In this document: in pieces, positions 9,666 through 18,500 of the stretch | Position numbering within the stretch: the stretch's first letter is position 1 | Layout of the letters: every line of letters starts with the position of its first letter | DNA from: an uncultured Sunxiuqinia sp. | Lineage (GTDB): Bacteria; Bacteroidota; Bacteroidia; Bacteroidales; Prolixibacteraceae | Direction: 5' to 3' | Length of the DNA: 64,000 nucleotides | Assembly (NCBI RefSeq): GCF_963678245.1 | Contig: NZ_OY782772.1 | Span: 186,001 to 250,000 of the forward strand | The notes under the pieces: model-generated | The model's database searches: none | Seen by the model: the letters and a program-made list of their open reading frames with translations, nothing else | What the model was told of the DNA's origin: nothing | Made by a program: the position numbers and the translations under genes

Positions 9666-10574
9666 ATGAATTACCTTACAAAATCAATCTCTATGAAAAA
9701 AATAGAAGAAATAGTCAAGATTAAACAATTTAAATTTCTCTTTTATTTCAGAAGCATATTGTTTTTTTCTGTTTTTAGTGTGCTCTTTTCTTTTTATAGC
9801 ATGGCACAAGGAAATTTACTAATAACTCCTCAGCGTATAGTCCTGGAAGGGAATAAGCAACGTGATGAAATTACATTGGTGAATTCAGGACAGGATACAG
9901 CTTATTATTCGATTTCATTTTTACAATACAATATGACCGATGACGGGAGTTTTGAAGAGGTTACAGAACCATTGACCGGCCAAAAGTTTGCCGATTCTTA
10001 TGTGCGTTTTTTCCCCCGGTCGGTAGAGCTTGCTCCTGGAGAATCGCAGGTTGTTCGTTTACAGTTAAGACGTACACCCAACATGGAGAATGGTGAATAC
10101 CGTTCTCATTTATATTTCAGAGCGGTTCCAAAAGAAAAACCACTAGGTGAAGAAGAGACTGTTTCTGACAATAATACAATTGGGATAAAACTAACTCCGA
10201 TTTTTGGAATATCTATTCCGGTTATTGTACGAGTTGGCGATATCGCTTCATCAGTTGTATTAAGCGATGTATTTGTTCATAAAGGAGAAAACCAACAAAT
10301 GCCAGAGCTAACACTTGTAATAAACAGGGAAGGCGAACAATCTGTTTACGGAGATTTGAATGTTGAATACATAAGTCCCGGAGGAAAACATTTTGTAGTG
10401 GGCACCGTGAGAGGGATTGCAGTATATACACCCAATTCGTTACGGCGTTTCTCAATGCCGCTCAATGTCCCTGAAGAAGTTGACTTTTCCAGGGGTAAAT
10501 TACTTGTTCGTTACGGTAGTTCGAGTGAAACAAAAGCAAAAATATTTGATGAAACAGAGTTGGATTTAAAATAA
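9666..10574 (+). CDS. PapD-like periplasmic pilus chaperone
   Basis: A 302-residue protein with a long N-terminal signal region ending FYSMAQ; a start ten codons in, at 9693, is equally plausible. Two Ig-like domains follow. Domain one (about 50-160) carries LLITPQRIVLEGNKQRDE and VRFFPRSVELAPGESQ followed by VVRLQLRR, which match the conserved 'fRfpP...l.pG..q.vRi' core of the PapD/FimC family. Domain two begins at about residue 175 (IGIKLTPIFGISIPVIVRV). Family members hold pilus subunits in the periplasm by donor-strand complementation. It is the first gene of a three-gene operon: the next gene begins 5 bp after its stop and encodes a candidate client. Longer than the roughly 230-residue classical chaperones. 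Confidence 0.8.
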   Translation: MNYLTKSISMKKIEEIVKIKQFKFLFYFRSILFFSVFSVLFSFYSMAQGNLLITPQRIVLEGNKQRDEITLVNSGQDTAYYSISFLQYNMTDDGSFEEVTEPLTGQKFADSYVRFFPRSVELAPGESQVVRLQLRRTPNMENGEYRSHLYFRAVPKEKPLGEEETVSDNNTIGIKLTPIFGISIPVIVRVGDIASSVVLSDVFVHKGENQQMPELTLVINREGEQSVYGDLNVEYISPGGKHFVVGTVRGIAVYTPNSLRRFSMPLNVPEEVDFSRGKLLVRYGSSSETKAKIFDETELDLK

Positions 10575-10579
10575 GCAAA

Positions 10580-11137
10580 ATGGCATTTGGTAAGGAGTTT
10601 GTAACATACCTAAAGCAGCCAATGTTGCTTTTCTTAACAAGGTTTTGCCGTATTATCCTCCCCGTAATCTGTTTTTTATTTTTTTACAGACATTCGTGCG
10701 CGCAATCGCCGTTTCCGCCCCCTAACAAGTTGAATGTTTATAGTGCTCAGGAATTAAGTTTTGGCAGCTTTTATGGCGGATCTTCAGGAGGAACGGTAGT
10801 AGTTAGCCCCGATGGAAACAGAACTACTACTGGTTCTATAACAGGTGTGGCACTATCGCCAGGGACACCTGCTATTTTCGATGTAAGGCTTATTCCCGGT
10901 AGGATTGTACATATCTCGTTTCCTTCTTCGGCAATGCTATACAAGGTTGGAAGTGGTGAGAATATGATGATTACAGAATTTACGACAGACAAATCCGGCA
11001 ATTATTTTGTTACAACATCGGCTCATCCATTTATAAATCCGGTTAAAATAGGCGCAACGCTCAATGTTGGCAGTGTATCGTCTAACCCATCTGGTGATTA
11101 TGTTGGTAGTTTTAGTGTTGTTTTTATTCAGGAATAG
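10580..11137 (+). CDS. DUF4402 secreted protein, operon-encoded subunit
   Basis: A 185-residue protein. The long N-terminus contains a signal peptide ending SCAQ near residue 42; a start at the second Met (10622) would give a more usual signal length. The mature region has LSFGSFYGGSSGGTVVVSPDG, an internal beta-sandwich, VKIGATLNVGSV and the terminal strand GSFSVVFIQE. It sits between the chaperone (5-bp gap) and the usher-like gene (23-bp gap), the best evidence in this window that DUF4402 proteins are clients of that pathway. The N-terminal part is shorter than in the other two copies and Pro-rich (SPFPPPNK). It could be a tip, a base or a specialised minor subunit; this cannot be told from sequence. 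Confidence 0.75.
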   Translation: MAFGKEFVTYLKQPMLLFLTRFCRIILPVICFLFFYRHSCAQSPFPPPNKLNVYSAQELSFGSFYGGSSGGTVVVSPDGNRTTTGSITGVALSPGTPAIFDVRLIPGRIVHISFPSSAMLYKVGSGENMMITEFTTDKSGNYFVTTSAHPFINPVKIGATLNVGSVSSNPSGDYVGSFSVVFIQE

Positions 11138-11160
11138 AACCTTATTTCAGGCTCAGTAAA

Positions 11161-13788
11161 TTGCAAATAAATAATTATTTATATCAAACTAAACAATTTT
11201 TATATTTCATCAAAAATACCCGCTTTGCCGGCTGGCGATTTTTGATATTTTTATTTGCACTGCTGTCTCCTTTTCAAAAAGGGCTTTTGGGGCAAACCAT
11301 AAGATATGAGGAAATACCAGTTAATGTAAGGATACAAGGAGTTGGTGCAATGAATATGGAGCCACTCTACAACTCTAACACAAAAAAAATATTTTTGCCG
11401 ATGGCCGAGGTTTTAATGTTTCTGCACATTAAAGTAGAGGCCTCTGCAAATTTAGATTCACTTTCAGGCTTCATTGTTAATGAAGATGAAAAATATTTGA
11501 TTGACAATACAAAAAAACAGATTCTTGTACATGGAAAATCCTATCAATTAAAGGATACCGAATTAATTAAAACCGAATTTGGCTTGTATCTCGATCATCA
11601 GCTTTTAGGTGAAATATTTGGTTTGCATTGCGAATTTAATTTTCGGAATCTTATGTTGGAGATTAAGCCTGACTTCGAAGTTCCTGCAATTCGGGAAATA
11701 CGGCTTGCTCAGTTCCGGAAAAACATGAACCATCTTAAGGGGGATGAAATAGCAGATACAACCATAAATTCTAAGCATCATATTTCCAGATTTGGAATGC
11801 TGGATTGGGCTATAAATTCAATGCAAAGCAACTCGCAAAGCAGCGATACCAGAGTATGGTTGGCACTAGGCGCCGAGTTATTTGGGGGCGAAACCAATTT
11901 CAGGTTAAATTATTCGTCTAATAGTGGTTTTAACAGTCGCAGTCAGGAATATTATTGGCGGTGGGTGAATAACCAGTCAAAAGCTGCAAAGCAAATCCGG
12001 TTAGGGAAAATCAGTACTTTGGGTATTGCATCTGTTTACGATCCAATGGTGGGAATAAGTATTACCAATGCATCAACTACATATCGGCGTTCTTTTGGAG
12101 AATATACCATTAGTGACTATACTGAGCCAGGATGGACTGTTGAATTGTATGTTAACAATGTAATTGTAGATTACCAAACTGCAGATGCATCTGGCTTTTA
12201 TTCTTTCGATGTGCCATTGGTTTACGGAGCGTCAGACGTGATGTTAAAATTTTATGGTCCTTACGGCGAAGAGCGTACAGAAAAAAAAACAATAAGCGTT
12301 CCTTTTAATTTTTTACCATCAGGCGAAATCGAGTACACTTTAACTTCCGGAGTTGTTATGGATGTTAAACATTCGAATTTTGCTCGGGCAGAAATAAAAT
12401 ACGGAGTGAATAGGTTTTTAACACTTGGGGGAGGACTTGAATATCTTTCATCAATTACCAGCGGTAGCAAAATTTCATTTGTTTCGGCCTTTATTGCTCC
12501 TTTTCAGAATTTTTTGGTAGCAGGCGAATATGCTCATGGAGTTCGTACAAAAATACTTGCAAGCTATAGATTAGCATCCGGGTCGATGTTTGAACTCAAT
12601 TACAGACGTTATACCGAAAACCAAAAGGCTATCAAACTTAATTACCTTGAAGAGCGTAGTGCCGAACTGTCTGTTCCTTTCAATTTTTCTTCTTTTAATG
12701 GATATACACGCTGGTCGTTAAAACAAAATGTGTATAAAAATCTCACTTTTAACACAGGCAATGTAACATTGTCCTCATTTTTCGGAAAAATAAATACAAA
12801 CATAAGTACCTACACCAACTGGATTAGAGGCGGTAACCCATACATTTACAGCAATGTTGGATTAGGGGTAAGGTTCAGTCGTGGACTTACAGGCAGGGTA
12901 CAGGGACAATGGGATATTGCGCAAAAAAGTATAACATCAGTAAAGGCAGGGATTGAAAAAAAGATATTGCACTCAGGTTATTTATCTATTTCTGCCGAAC
13001 GAAATATTGGCTTTTCATATCGTAGCATTGAGGCTGCATTTCGCTGGAATTTTGCGTTTTCGCAGGTTAACTCTAATTGGCGCATTGCTAACAATGAATA
13101 TTTGTCGACCCAGGGAGCACGGGGAAGCTTAGCTTTCGGAAGCGGGAATGGTTTTATTCATGCCGATACCAGGTATGCTACCGGGCGTAGTGGTATTGCT
13201 GTGGTGGCATTTATCGACATAAATCATAATAGCGAAAAAGATGATGGCGAACCATTTGCAAAAGGAGTAGCCGTAAAAATGAGTGGTGGAAGAATAGTAA
13301 GCCACAATAAAGATTCAATAATAAGGATTACCGGATTAGAACCTTATACCAGTTATTTAATTACTCTTGATGATAAAGAGTTGGAACAAATATCATGGCA
13401 ATTAAAAAAGAAAAAGATTCGGGTATATACCGATCCAAATCAATTCAAAAAAATATACATTCCGGTGTTGCCAATGGGAGAAGTGAATGGCTGGGTTTTT
13501 TTTAACGATGGAAAGAAAACAAAAGGACAAGGGAGAATAATTGTAAATTTTTACCGTACCAATGGAAAATTTGTTGCCTCAACATTAAGCGAAAAAGATG
13601 GCGGTTTTACATTCCTGGGATTACCTCCCGGAGACTATTATGCAAAAGTAGATTCTACACAATTGAAACGATTAAATATGAGGTCAGTTCCTTCCGGAAC
13701 AAATTTCTCAATAAAAACAACTACTAATGGTAGTATTGTTTATGACATTCAGTTTGAAATTGAGCCAAATGTGAAAAATATAAAATAA
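11161..13788 (+). CDS. Usher-like outer-membrane assembly protein
   Basis: The reading frame starts with TTG at 11161, chosen because the first in-frame ATG falls after the signal segment. The 875 residues begin with a hydrophobic signal ending GLLGQ. A soluble N-terminal domain spans about 45-185. A large beta-strand-rich region follows, with an usher-like motif near 330-385: GWTVELYVNNVIVDYQTAD, then ASGFYSFDVPLVYGASDV and FYGPYGEERTE. Ushers (FimD/PapC) carry equivalent 'ElYiNn...G.y.f.vPl..G.n' segments. The C-terminus has a DINHNSEKDDGEPF SdrD-B-like domain and a carboxypeptidase-regulatory-like domain (EKDGGFTFLGLPPGDYYAKVD). It should form the outer-membrane pore that polymerises or exports subunits. 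Divergent from proteobacterial ushers, so exact mechanism is inference. Confidence 0.7.
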   Translation: MQINNYLYQTKQFLYFIKNTRFAGWRFLIFLFALLSPFQKGLLGQTIRYEEIPVNVRIQGVGAMNMEPLYNSNTKKIFLPMAEVLMFLHIKVEASANLDSLSGFIVNEDEKYLIDNTKKQILVHGKSYQLKDTELIKTEFGLYLDHQLLGEIFGLHCEFNFRNLMLEIKPDFEVPAIREIRLAQFRKNMNHLKGDEIADTTINSKHHISRFGMLDWAINSMQSNSQSSDTRVWLALGAELFGGETNFRLNYSSNSGFNSRSQEYYWRWVNNQSKAAKQIRLGKISTLGIASVYDPMVGISITNASTTYRRSFGEYTISDYTEPGWTVELYVNNVIVDYQTADASGFYSFDVPLVYGASDVMLKFYGPYGEERTEKKTISVPFNFLPSGEIEYTLTSGVVMDVKHSNFARAEIKYGVNRFLTLGGGLEYLSSITSGSKISFVSAFIAPFQNFLVAGEYAHGVRTKILASYRLASGSMFELNYRRYTENQKAIKLNYLEERSAELSVPFNFSSFNGYTRWSLKQNVYKNLTFNTGNVTLSSFFGKINTNISTYTNWIRGGNPYIYSNVGLGVRFSRGLTGRVQGQWDIAQKSITSVKAGIEKKILHSGYLSISAERNIGFSYRSIEAAFRWNFAFSQVNSNWRIANNEYLSTQGARGSLAFGSGNGFIHADTRYATGRSGIAVVAFIDINHNSEKDDGEPFAKGVAVKMSGGRIVSHNKDSIIRITGLEPYTSYLITLDDKELEQISWQLKKKKIRVYTDPNQFKKIYIPVLPMGEVNGWVFFNDGKKTKGQGRIIVNFYRTNGKFVASTLSEKDGGFTFLGLPPGDYYAKVDSTQLKRLNMRSVPSGTNFSIKTTTNGSIVYDIQFEIEPNVKNIK

Positions 13789-14110
13789 GGTTCACCCATT
13801 TGTTTGCCTGTTTTAATAATGGCTTACATAATTAAGCTATTGACACGAATTTGAGTACTGTTTAGAAATAAATATTTTGACAATGTCCTTAATTAATAGA
13901 GTAATACAAAATTCTAAAATTGTTAAATAAGTAGTTAAATAAAAGAGGTCTTAGTTTTTTTATTGATAAACAACAGTCTGTAAGTGGTTTTTGAGTATTT
14001 GAAAGTTTAAAGGTGTTAAAGATTTTTAACTAATATTTAGTTGCACTATTTGCAAACCTTTTTGCAAGCAAAATTACAGAAACACTAAAATCAAATAAAA
14101 TTTATAATTT
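13789..14110. other. Intergenic region upstream of the LytTR gene
   Basis: 322 bp with no gene. Two copies of the TTTGAGTA motif are present, at 13848-13863 and 13988-14000. If this is the binding site of the LytTR protein encoded just downstream, autoregulation is likely. No confident terminator for the usher operon was found. Confidence 0.4.
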
Positions 14111-14569
14111 ATGGACGACTGTACAAAAGCATCATTTACTAGAAAAGAAGAGGTGACTTGTGCGTGCAAAAACGATGCAGAATTAAGTAATAACACTGAG
14201 GCAATTAATAATTTCGGCGAGAAATGTTTTCATATACTGGTGTATGTACGCGACGAAATTTTACCGGTTAAGGTTGATGATATTGTTATTGCTTATGCCG
14301 AAGACAGATATCGGTTTATAACTACAGCTGATGACACTTTTTTGGTTTCCCACACACTTAATGAATTGGAGAAGATGTTAGGGCACATGCATTTTCGCAT
14401 TAACAGGCAGTTTATTGTTTCATACCAAATAATCAATAAAATTTATGTGAAAGAAAATGCAACGCTGAATGTAGAAATAAAACATCCGGTTAATAAGGTG
14501 TTATCTGTTTCAAAAAGAAGAAGTTCCTTGTTTCGGCAATGGTTAACAAACCCGTTTAGAAAGCGGTAA
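14111..14569 (+). CDS. Stand-alone LytTR-domain transcription regulator
   Basis: A 152-residue protein. About 45 N-terminal residues, containing a CAC pair, are of no recognisable domain. A LytTR DNA-binding domain follows at roughly 50-145: LPVKVDDIVIAYAEDRYRFI, then a loop with HTLNELEKML and the conserved MHFRINRQFIVSYQIINKIY. There is no response-regulator receiver domain, so it cannot be controlled by phosphotransfer in the usual way. It lies 322 bp after the usher gene on the same strand and 930 bp before the giant adhesin gene. This makes it the obvious candidate regulator for one or both, which is inference from position. Confidence 0.8.
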   Translation: MDDCTKASFTRKEEVTCACKNDAELSNNTEAINNFGEKCFHILVYVRDEILPVKVDDIVIAYAEDRYRFITTADDTFLVSHTLNELEKMLGHMHFRINRQFIVSYQIINKIYVKENATLNVEIKHPVNKVLSVSKRRSSLFRQWLTNPFRKR

Positions 14570-15500
14570 AAAAAATGCATTGTTCCGTCAAACTATTCCT
14601 TTTGCAAAACTTGTTGCTAAATACATAATAGCTTTTGTTGAACGGAGGGGGCTTTTCATCTGTAAGTTGCAAATTAAAATACCATTTCTGTGCTGCTGTC
14701 CTGTTCTCTATTGTTTGTACTAACAATTAAGGTGTTTGTTTAATTATTTTTATTTGGAAGTTGTCAAAAGTTGATCTGTAGTATATGAAAAAATATTCGT
14801 TTTATAATCTTTCTGACCCTGCCTCTGTACACACAGAGAGGGACGATTGTGATGCAATAGTAATTAGGGTGAGTATATTTTTTAAAAAGTACACATTGTA
14901 TTTCAACCAGAATAATCTATAAAACCGATAATTACAACGGCATTTGGCATTTAACTTTAAACAAGCATAACATAAATCTGCTTAATGTGCTGATCAGCAA
15001 ACAGAAACAAAAAACGCCAACTCAGTTTTTTCAACGTTTATATTCTAATATTAATATTCATCTCTAATTTTCTCCCGTTCGCAATACTTCAGGCATAAGA
15101 ATTTCTTTCTCAATAAGTTATTCCAATATTTTTGCTAATCGATGAAAACACAAACCATTAAGGTACAAACAAGAGTTAAGTAAATTGACGTATTGTATTA
15201 AAAGTAATTATAAATACCAGACTGAATAAAAAAGGAATGTATGATGCCACTATATCTTGTTAGAAGCAAGTGGAGAGGATTTATAGTAGTCATTGTTTTT
15301 TTTTTCTCCATTTCTATAAAAACTTACTTTGAATCGAACCACCTGGCATTTCTTTAAGATTTAATAAGGCATTGCATAAATGTGTTTTATGTGTTACGCA
15401 AGAATAAATGGGTTAGGCAGCATTCTTTAAAAATGCAGGCTTACCCTGTATGAAGATTTATAGACCTAATTTCAAAGTACAAAATTAAATAAATGCAAAC
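14570..15500. other. Long region upstream of the giant adhesin gene
   Basis: 931 bp with no convincing coding frame. It holds copy B of the shared intergenic element (14758-14855). I could not identify a full TAnnTTTG/TTTG promoter pair near the adhesin start. The long untranslated stretch suggests either a distant promoter or a structured leader. Confidence 0.4.
14758..14855 (+). repeat. Shared intergenic element, copy B
   Basis: It matches the element at 4084-4281: aagttgtcaaaagtt at the start, then ttcgttttataatctttctg and gacgattgtga at the end. The 85-bp spacer of copy A is absent. It carries a small cctctgt/acagagagg hairpin (14821-14841). Located 646 bp upstream of the giant adhesin start. 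Confidence 0.6.
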
Positions 15501-18500
15501 ATGATGAATGGAAATTTACATTGTATCAGTAAACCAGATTGCGGCTTAAAAAGTATGACTGCACCATGTGTGCTATGGACATATGCAAGCTTAACCAGCA
15601 CTTACGTTTTAAAAATAACATGGAGTATGGTTGTTATGCTGCTGCTATCCAGTACAATTTTTGCACAAACATATAGTGGTGGCGCCGGTACCGAAGCCGA
15701 CCCGTACCAGATTGCTACAAAAGCCGACATCAAATACCTGTCGGATAACAGTAGTGAGTGGAACAAACATTTTATCCAAACGGCAGACATTACTTTCGAT
15801 GCAGCCGACTTTGAAAGCAGCGGCGCTTTTTATAACGGCGCACAGGGATTTAACCCTATTGCCAATGGTTCTTATTTTTACGGAACTTATGATGGACAAG
15901 AGCATACCATTGATGGATTGTTTATTAACCGGCCCGGAAACGATTACGTTGGCCTGTTCAGCAATATATCCGGGACAACGGTTAAAAATATTTATTTATC
16001 GAATGTTGATATTACAGGAAAAGGTTCAACAGGAGCATTGGTTGGACTTTTATATTCTTCTTCGGCAATTGAGAATTGCCATTCAGAAGGTACAGTTACC
16101 GGAGAAGATGGCACCGGGGGGTTATGTGGAAAGATGATGTCGTCGGGTAGAATTACGCAAAGCTCAAGTACTTGTACAATAAATGGAAACGGCTCCGTTG
16201 GCGGCTTAGTTGGTTCAGTTACCGGTGCAACCGTTGATGAAAGTTATGCCACGGGCAGTGTAAATGCAAGCGGGGTTAACACGGGTGGCCTCATTGGTTC
16301 GATTTCGTCGGCAAGTACAATAAACAACAGTTACAGCACAGGCAGTGTAACCAGCACCAGCAATGCCGGGGGACTTGCCGGAAGAGGAGATACAGACTGT
16401 ACCATATCCAAATGTTACAGCACAGGAACCGTATCCGGAAGTACTGCTTCCGGTGGCTTGCTCGGGTGGGTTTCCGGCCCGGTTACAAACAATTCCTTCT
16501 GGGATACCGAAACTTCAGGGCAGGCTACCTCCGCAGGAGGAGAAGGCAGAACAACAGCCCAAATGAAATCATACAGCACATTTGCCAACGCAGGTTGGGA
16601 TTTCGTTTCTGAAACACCGAACGGAACCGAAGATACCTGGGATGGCGATCAGAATACCTCGATAAACAACGGATATCCTATTTTGGCCTGGCAACAGGGA
16701 GCCGATGAAGAAATCGGCACCTACTTTCAGGGAAGTGGCACACAGGCCGACCCTTACAAAATAACCAGCAAATACGATTTAAACTACCTGGCAGAAAACA
16801 ACAGTTTTTGGTCTGCTAACGCTTACTTCATCCAAACTGCCGATATTACTTTTGATGCTGCAGATTTTGAAAGCAGTGGCGATTTTTATAACGAAGGCAA
16901 GGGCTTTATCCCAATCGGAAAACAATCAGATCCGTTCACGGGAGTTTATAATGGAGATAACCATGTTATTAGTGGCTTAAAAATAAACCGTCCTTCGGAG
17001 AATCATATTGGTTTGTTTGGTTACATTAATAATGGGAGTGAAATTTCAAGCCTGACACTCGAAAATATTGAAATAACAGGAAACATAATGGTTGGCGGGT
17101 TAGTGGGAAGTTCCCATTCGAGTAAAATAACGCAATGTCATACCAGCGGTTCGGTTACAGGTAGCTCCAATGTAGGTGGTTTGGCCGGGTATCTACATGG
17201 CGATACTTATAGAGACTATTCAAAAGGCGTTGTTAGAAAATGCTCGGCCAGCTGTAATGTGCTGGCTAACAATTCAACCGCTGGCGGGTTAATAGGTACC
17301 GCATTTTCTTACATGGAAGTTACGCAGTGTTATTCGGCAAATGGTACCGTTCAGGCAGGAGCAGACAATTGCGGGGGGCTCATCGGTGTAGCCGACGCAA
17401 GTACCCGGGTTACCGAGTGTTATAGCACCGCAAATATAACCGGCGGAAACTACGCTGGAGGTTTACTTGGCGTTCTCCAAAATAATGCCATTGTATCCCG
17501 CTGCTTTGCCGCAAATACAGTTTCCGGTACAAACACCGATGGATTTATTGGCCAGGTGAATTTTCTACCTGTAACCCTTACTAATAATTTTTTTGATAGT
17601 GAATTATCCGGGTTAACCTCGGCCCGTGCCGAAGCAAAAACAACAGCCCAAATGAAAGTATATAGCGCTTTTCAGGCTGGTGGCTGGGATTTCGTTTCGG
17701 AAAACAGTGACGGTGCCAACGATATTTGGGACATGGACCAGATGGCTGCCGTTAACAACGGCTACCCCATATTGGCATGGCAACCGGGCGCCGACGATGT
17801 TCTCGGCTTTTCTGCCGGAACGGGTACGCAGGCCGACCCATATATCATAAAAACAAAATACGACTTAAAATACCTCTCAGAGAACAGGTCTCTTTGGACG
17901 GAAAATGCCTATTTTTCTCAAACCGAAGATATTAATTTTGATGAAGCCGATTTTGAACCCGGCGGCAGCTTTTACAACGATGGTAAAGGTTTTCAACCAA
18001 TTGGTGTATCTTTTACAGAATCTTTCAATGGAACTTACCTCGGAAATGAGCACGAAATTAATGGCTTAACCATTAACCGGCCTTCCGAAAACTACGTGGG
18101 CTTATTTGGTTATGTAGAAGATGGGGCAAATATTAAAAGGGTAACCCTAAATGCAGCCAGCATAACCGGAAAAGATAATACCGGGATATTGGCAGGGTAT
18201 ATAAAAAACGAGGTAACAATAGACAGTTGCCAAACCGCAGGTACGGTAACCGGCGCCAAATACACCGGCGGGCTGATTGGGCGATTTAGTGGAAGTTCAT
18301 CTGCTCGTAGTACCGTTTCCAACAGTTCATCCTCGGTTTCTGTAATAGCTGATAAAGATAACTCCGGTGGGCTGATTGGGTCTGCTTCTAGTTGCACAAT
18401 TACAAACAGCCATGCAACAGGAAATATTAATTATGGCAGTTCTTGTGTTGGAGGGCTTATTGGAATTCTCTCTAGTGCAAGCATTGAGAGCTGTAGTGCG

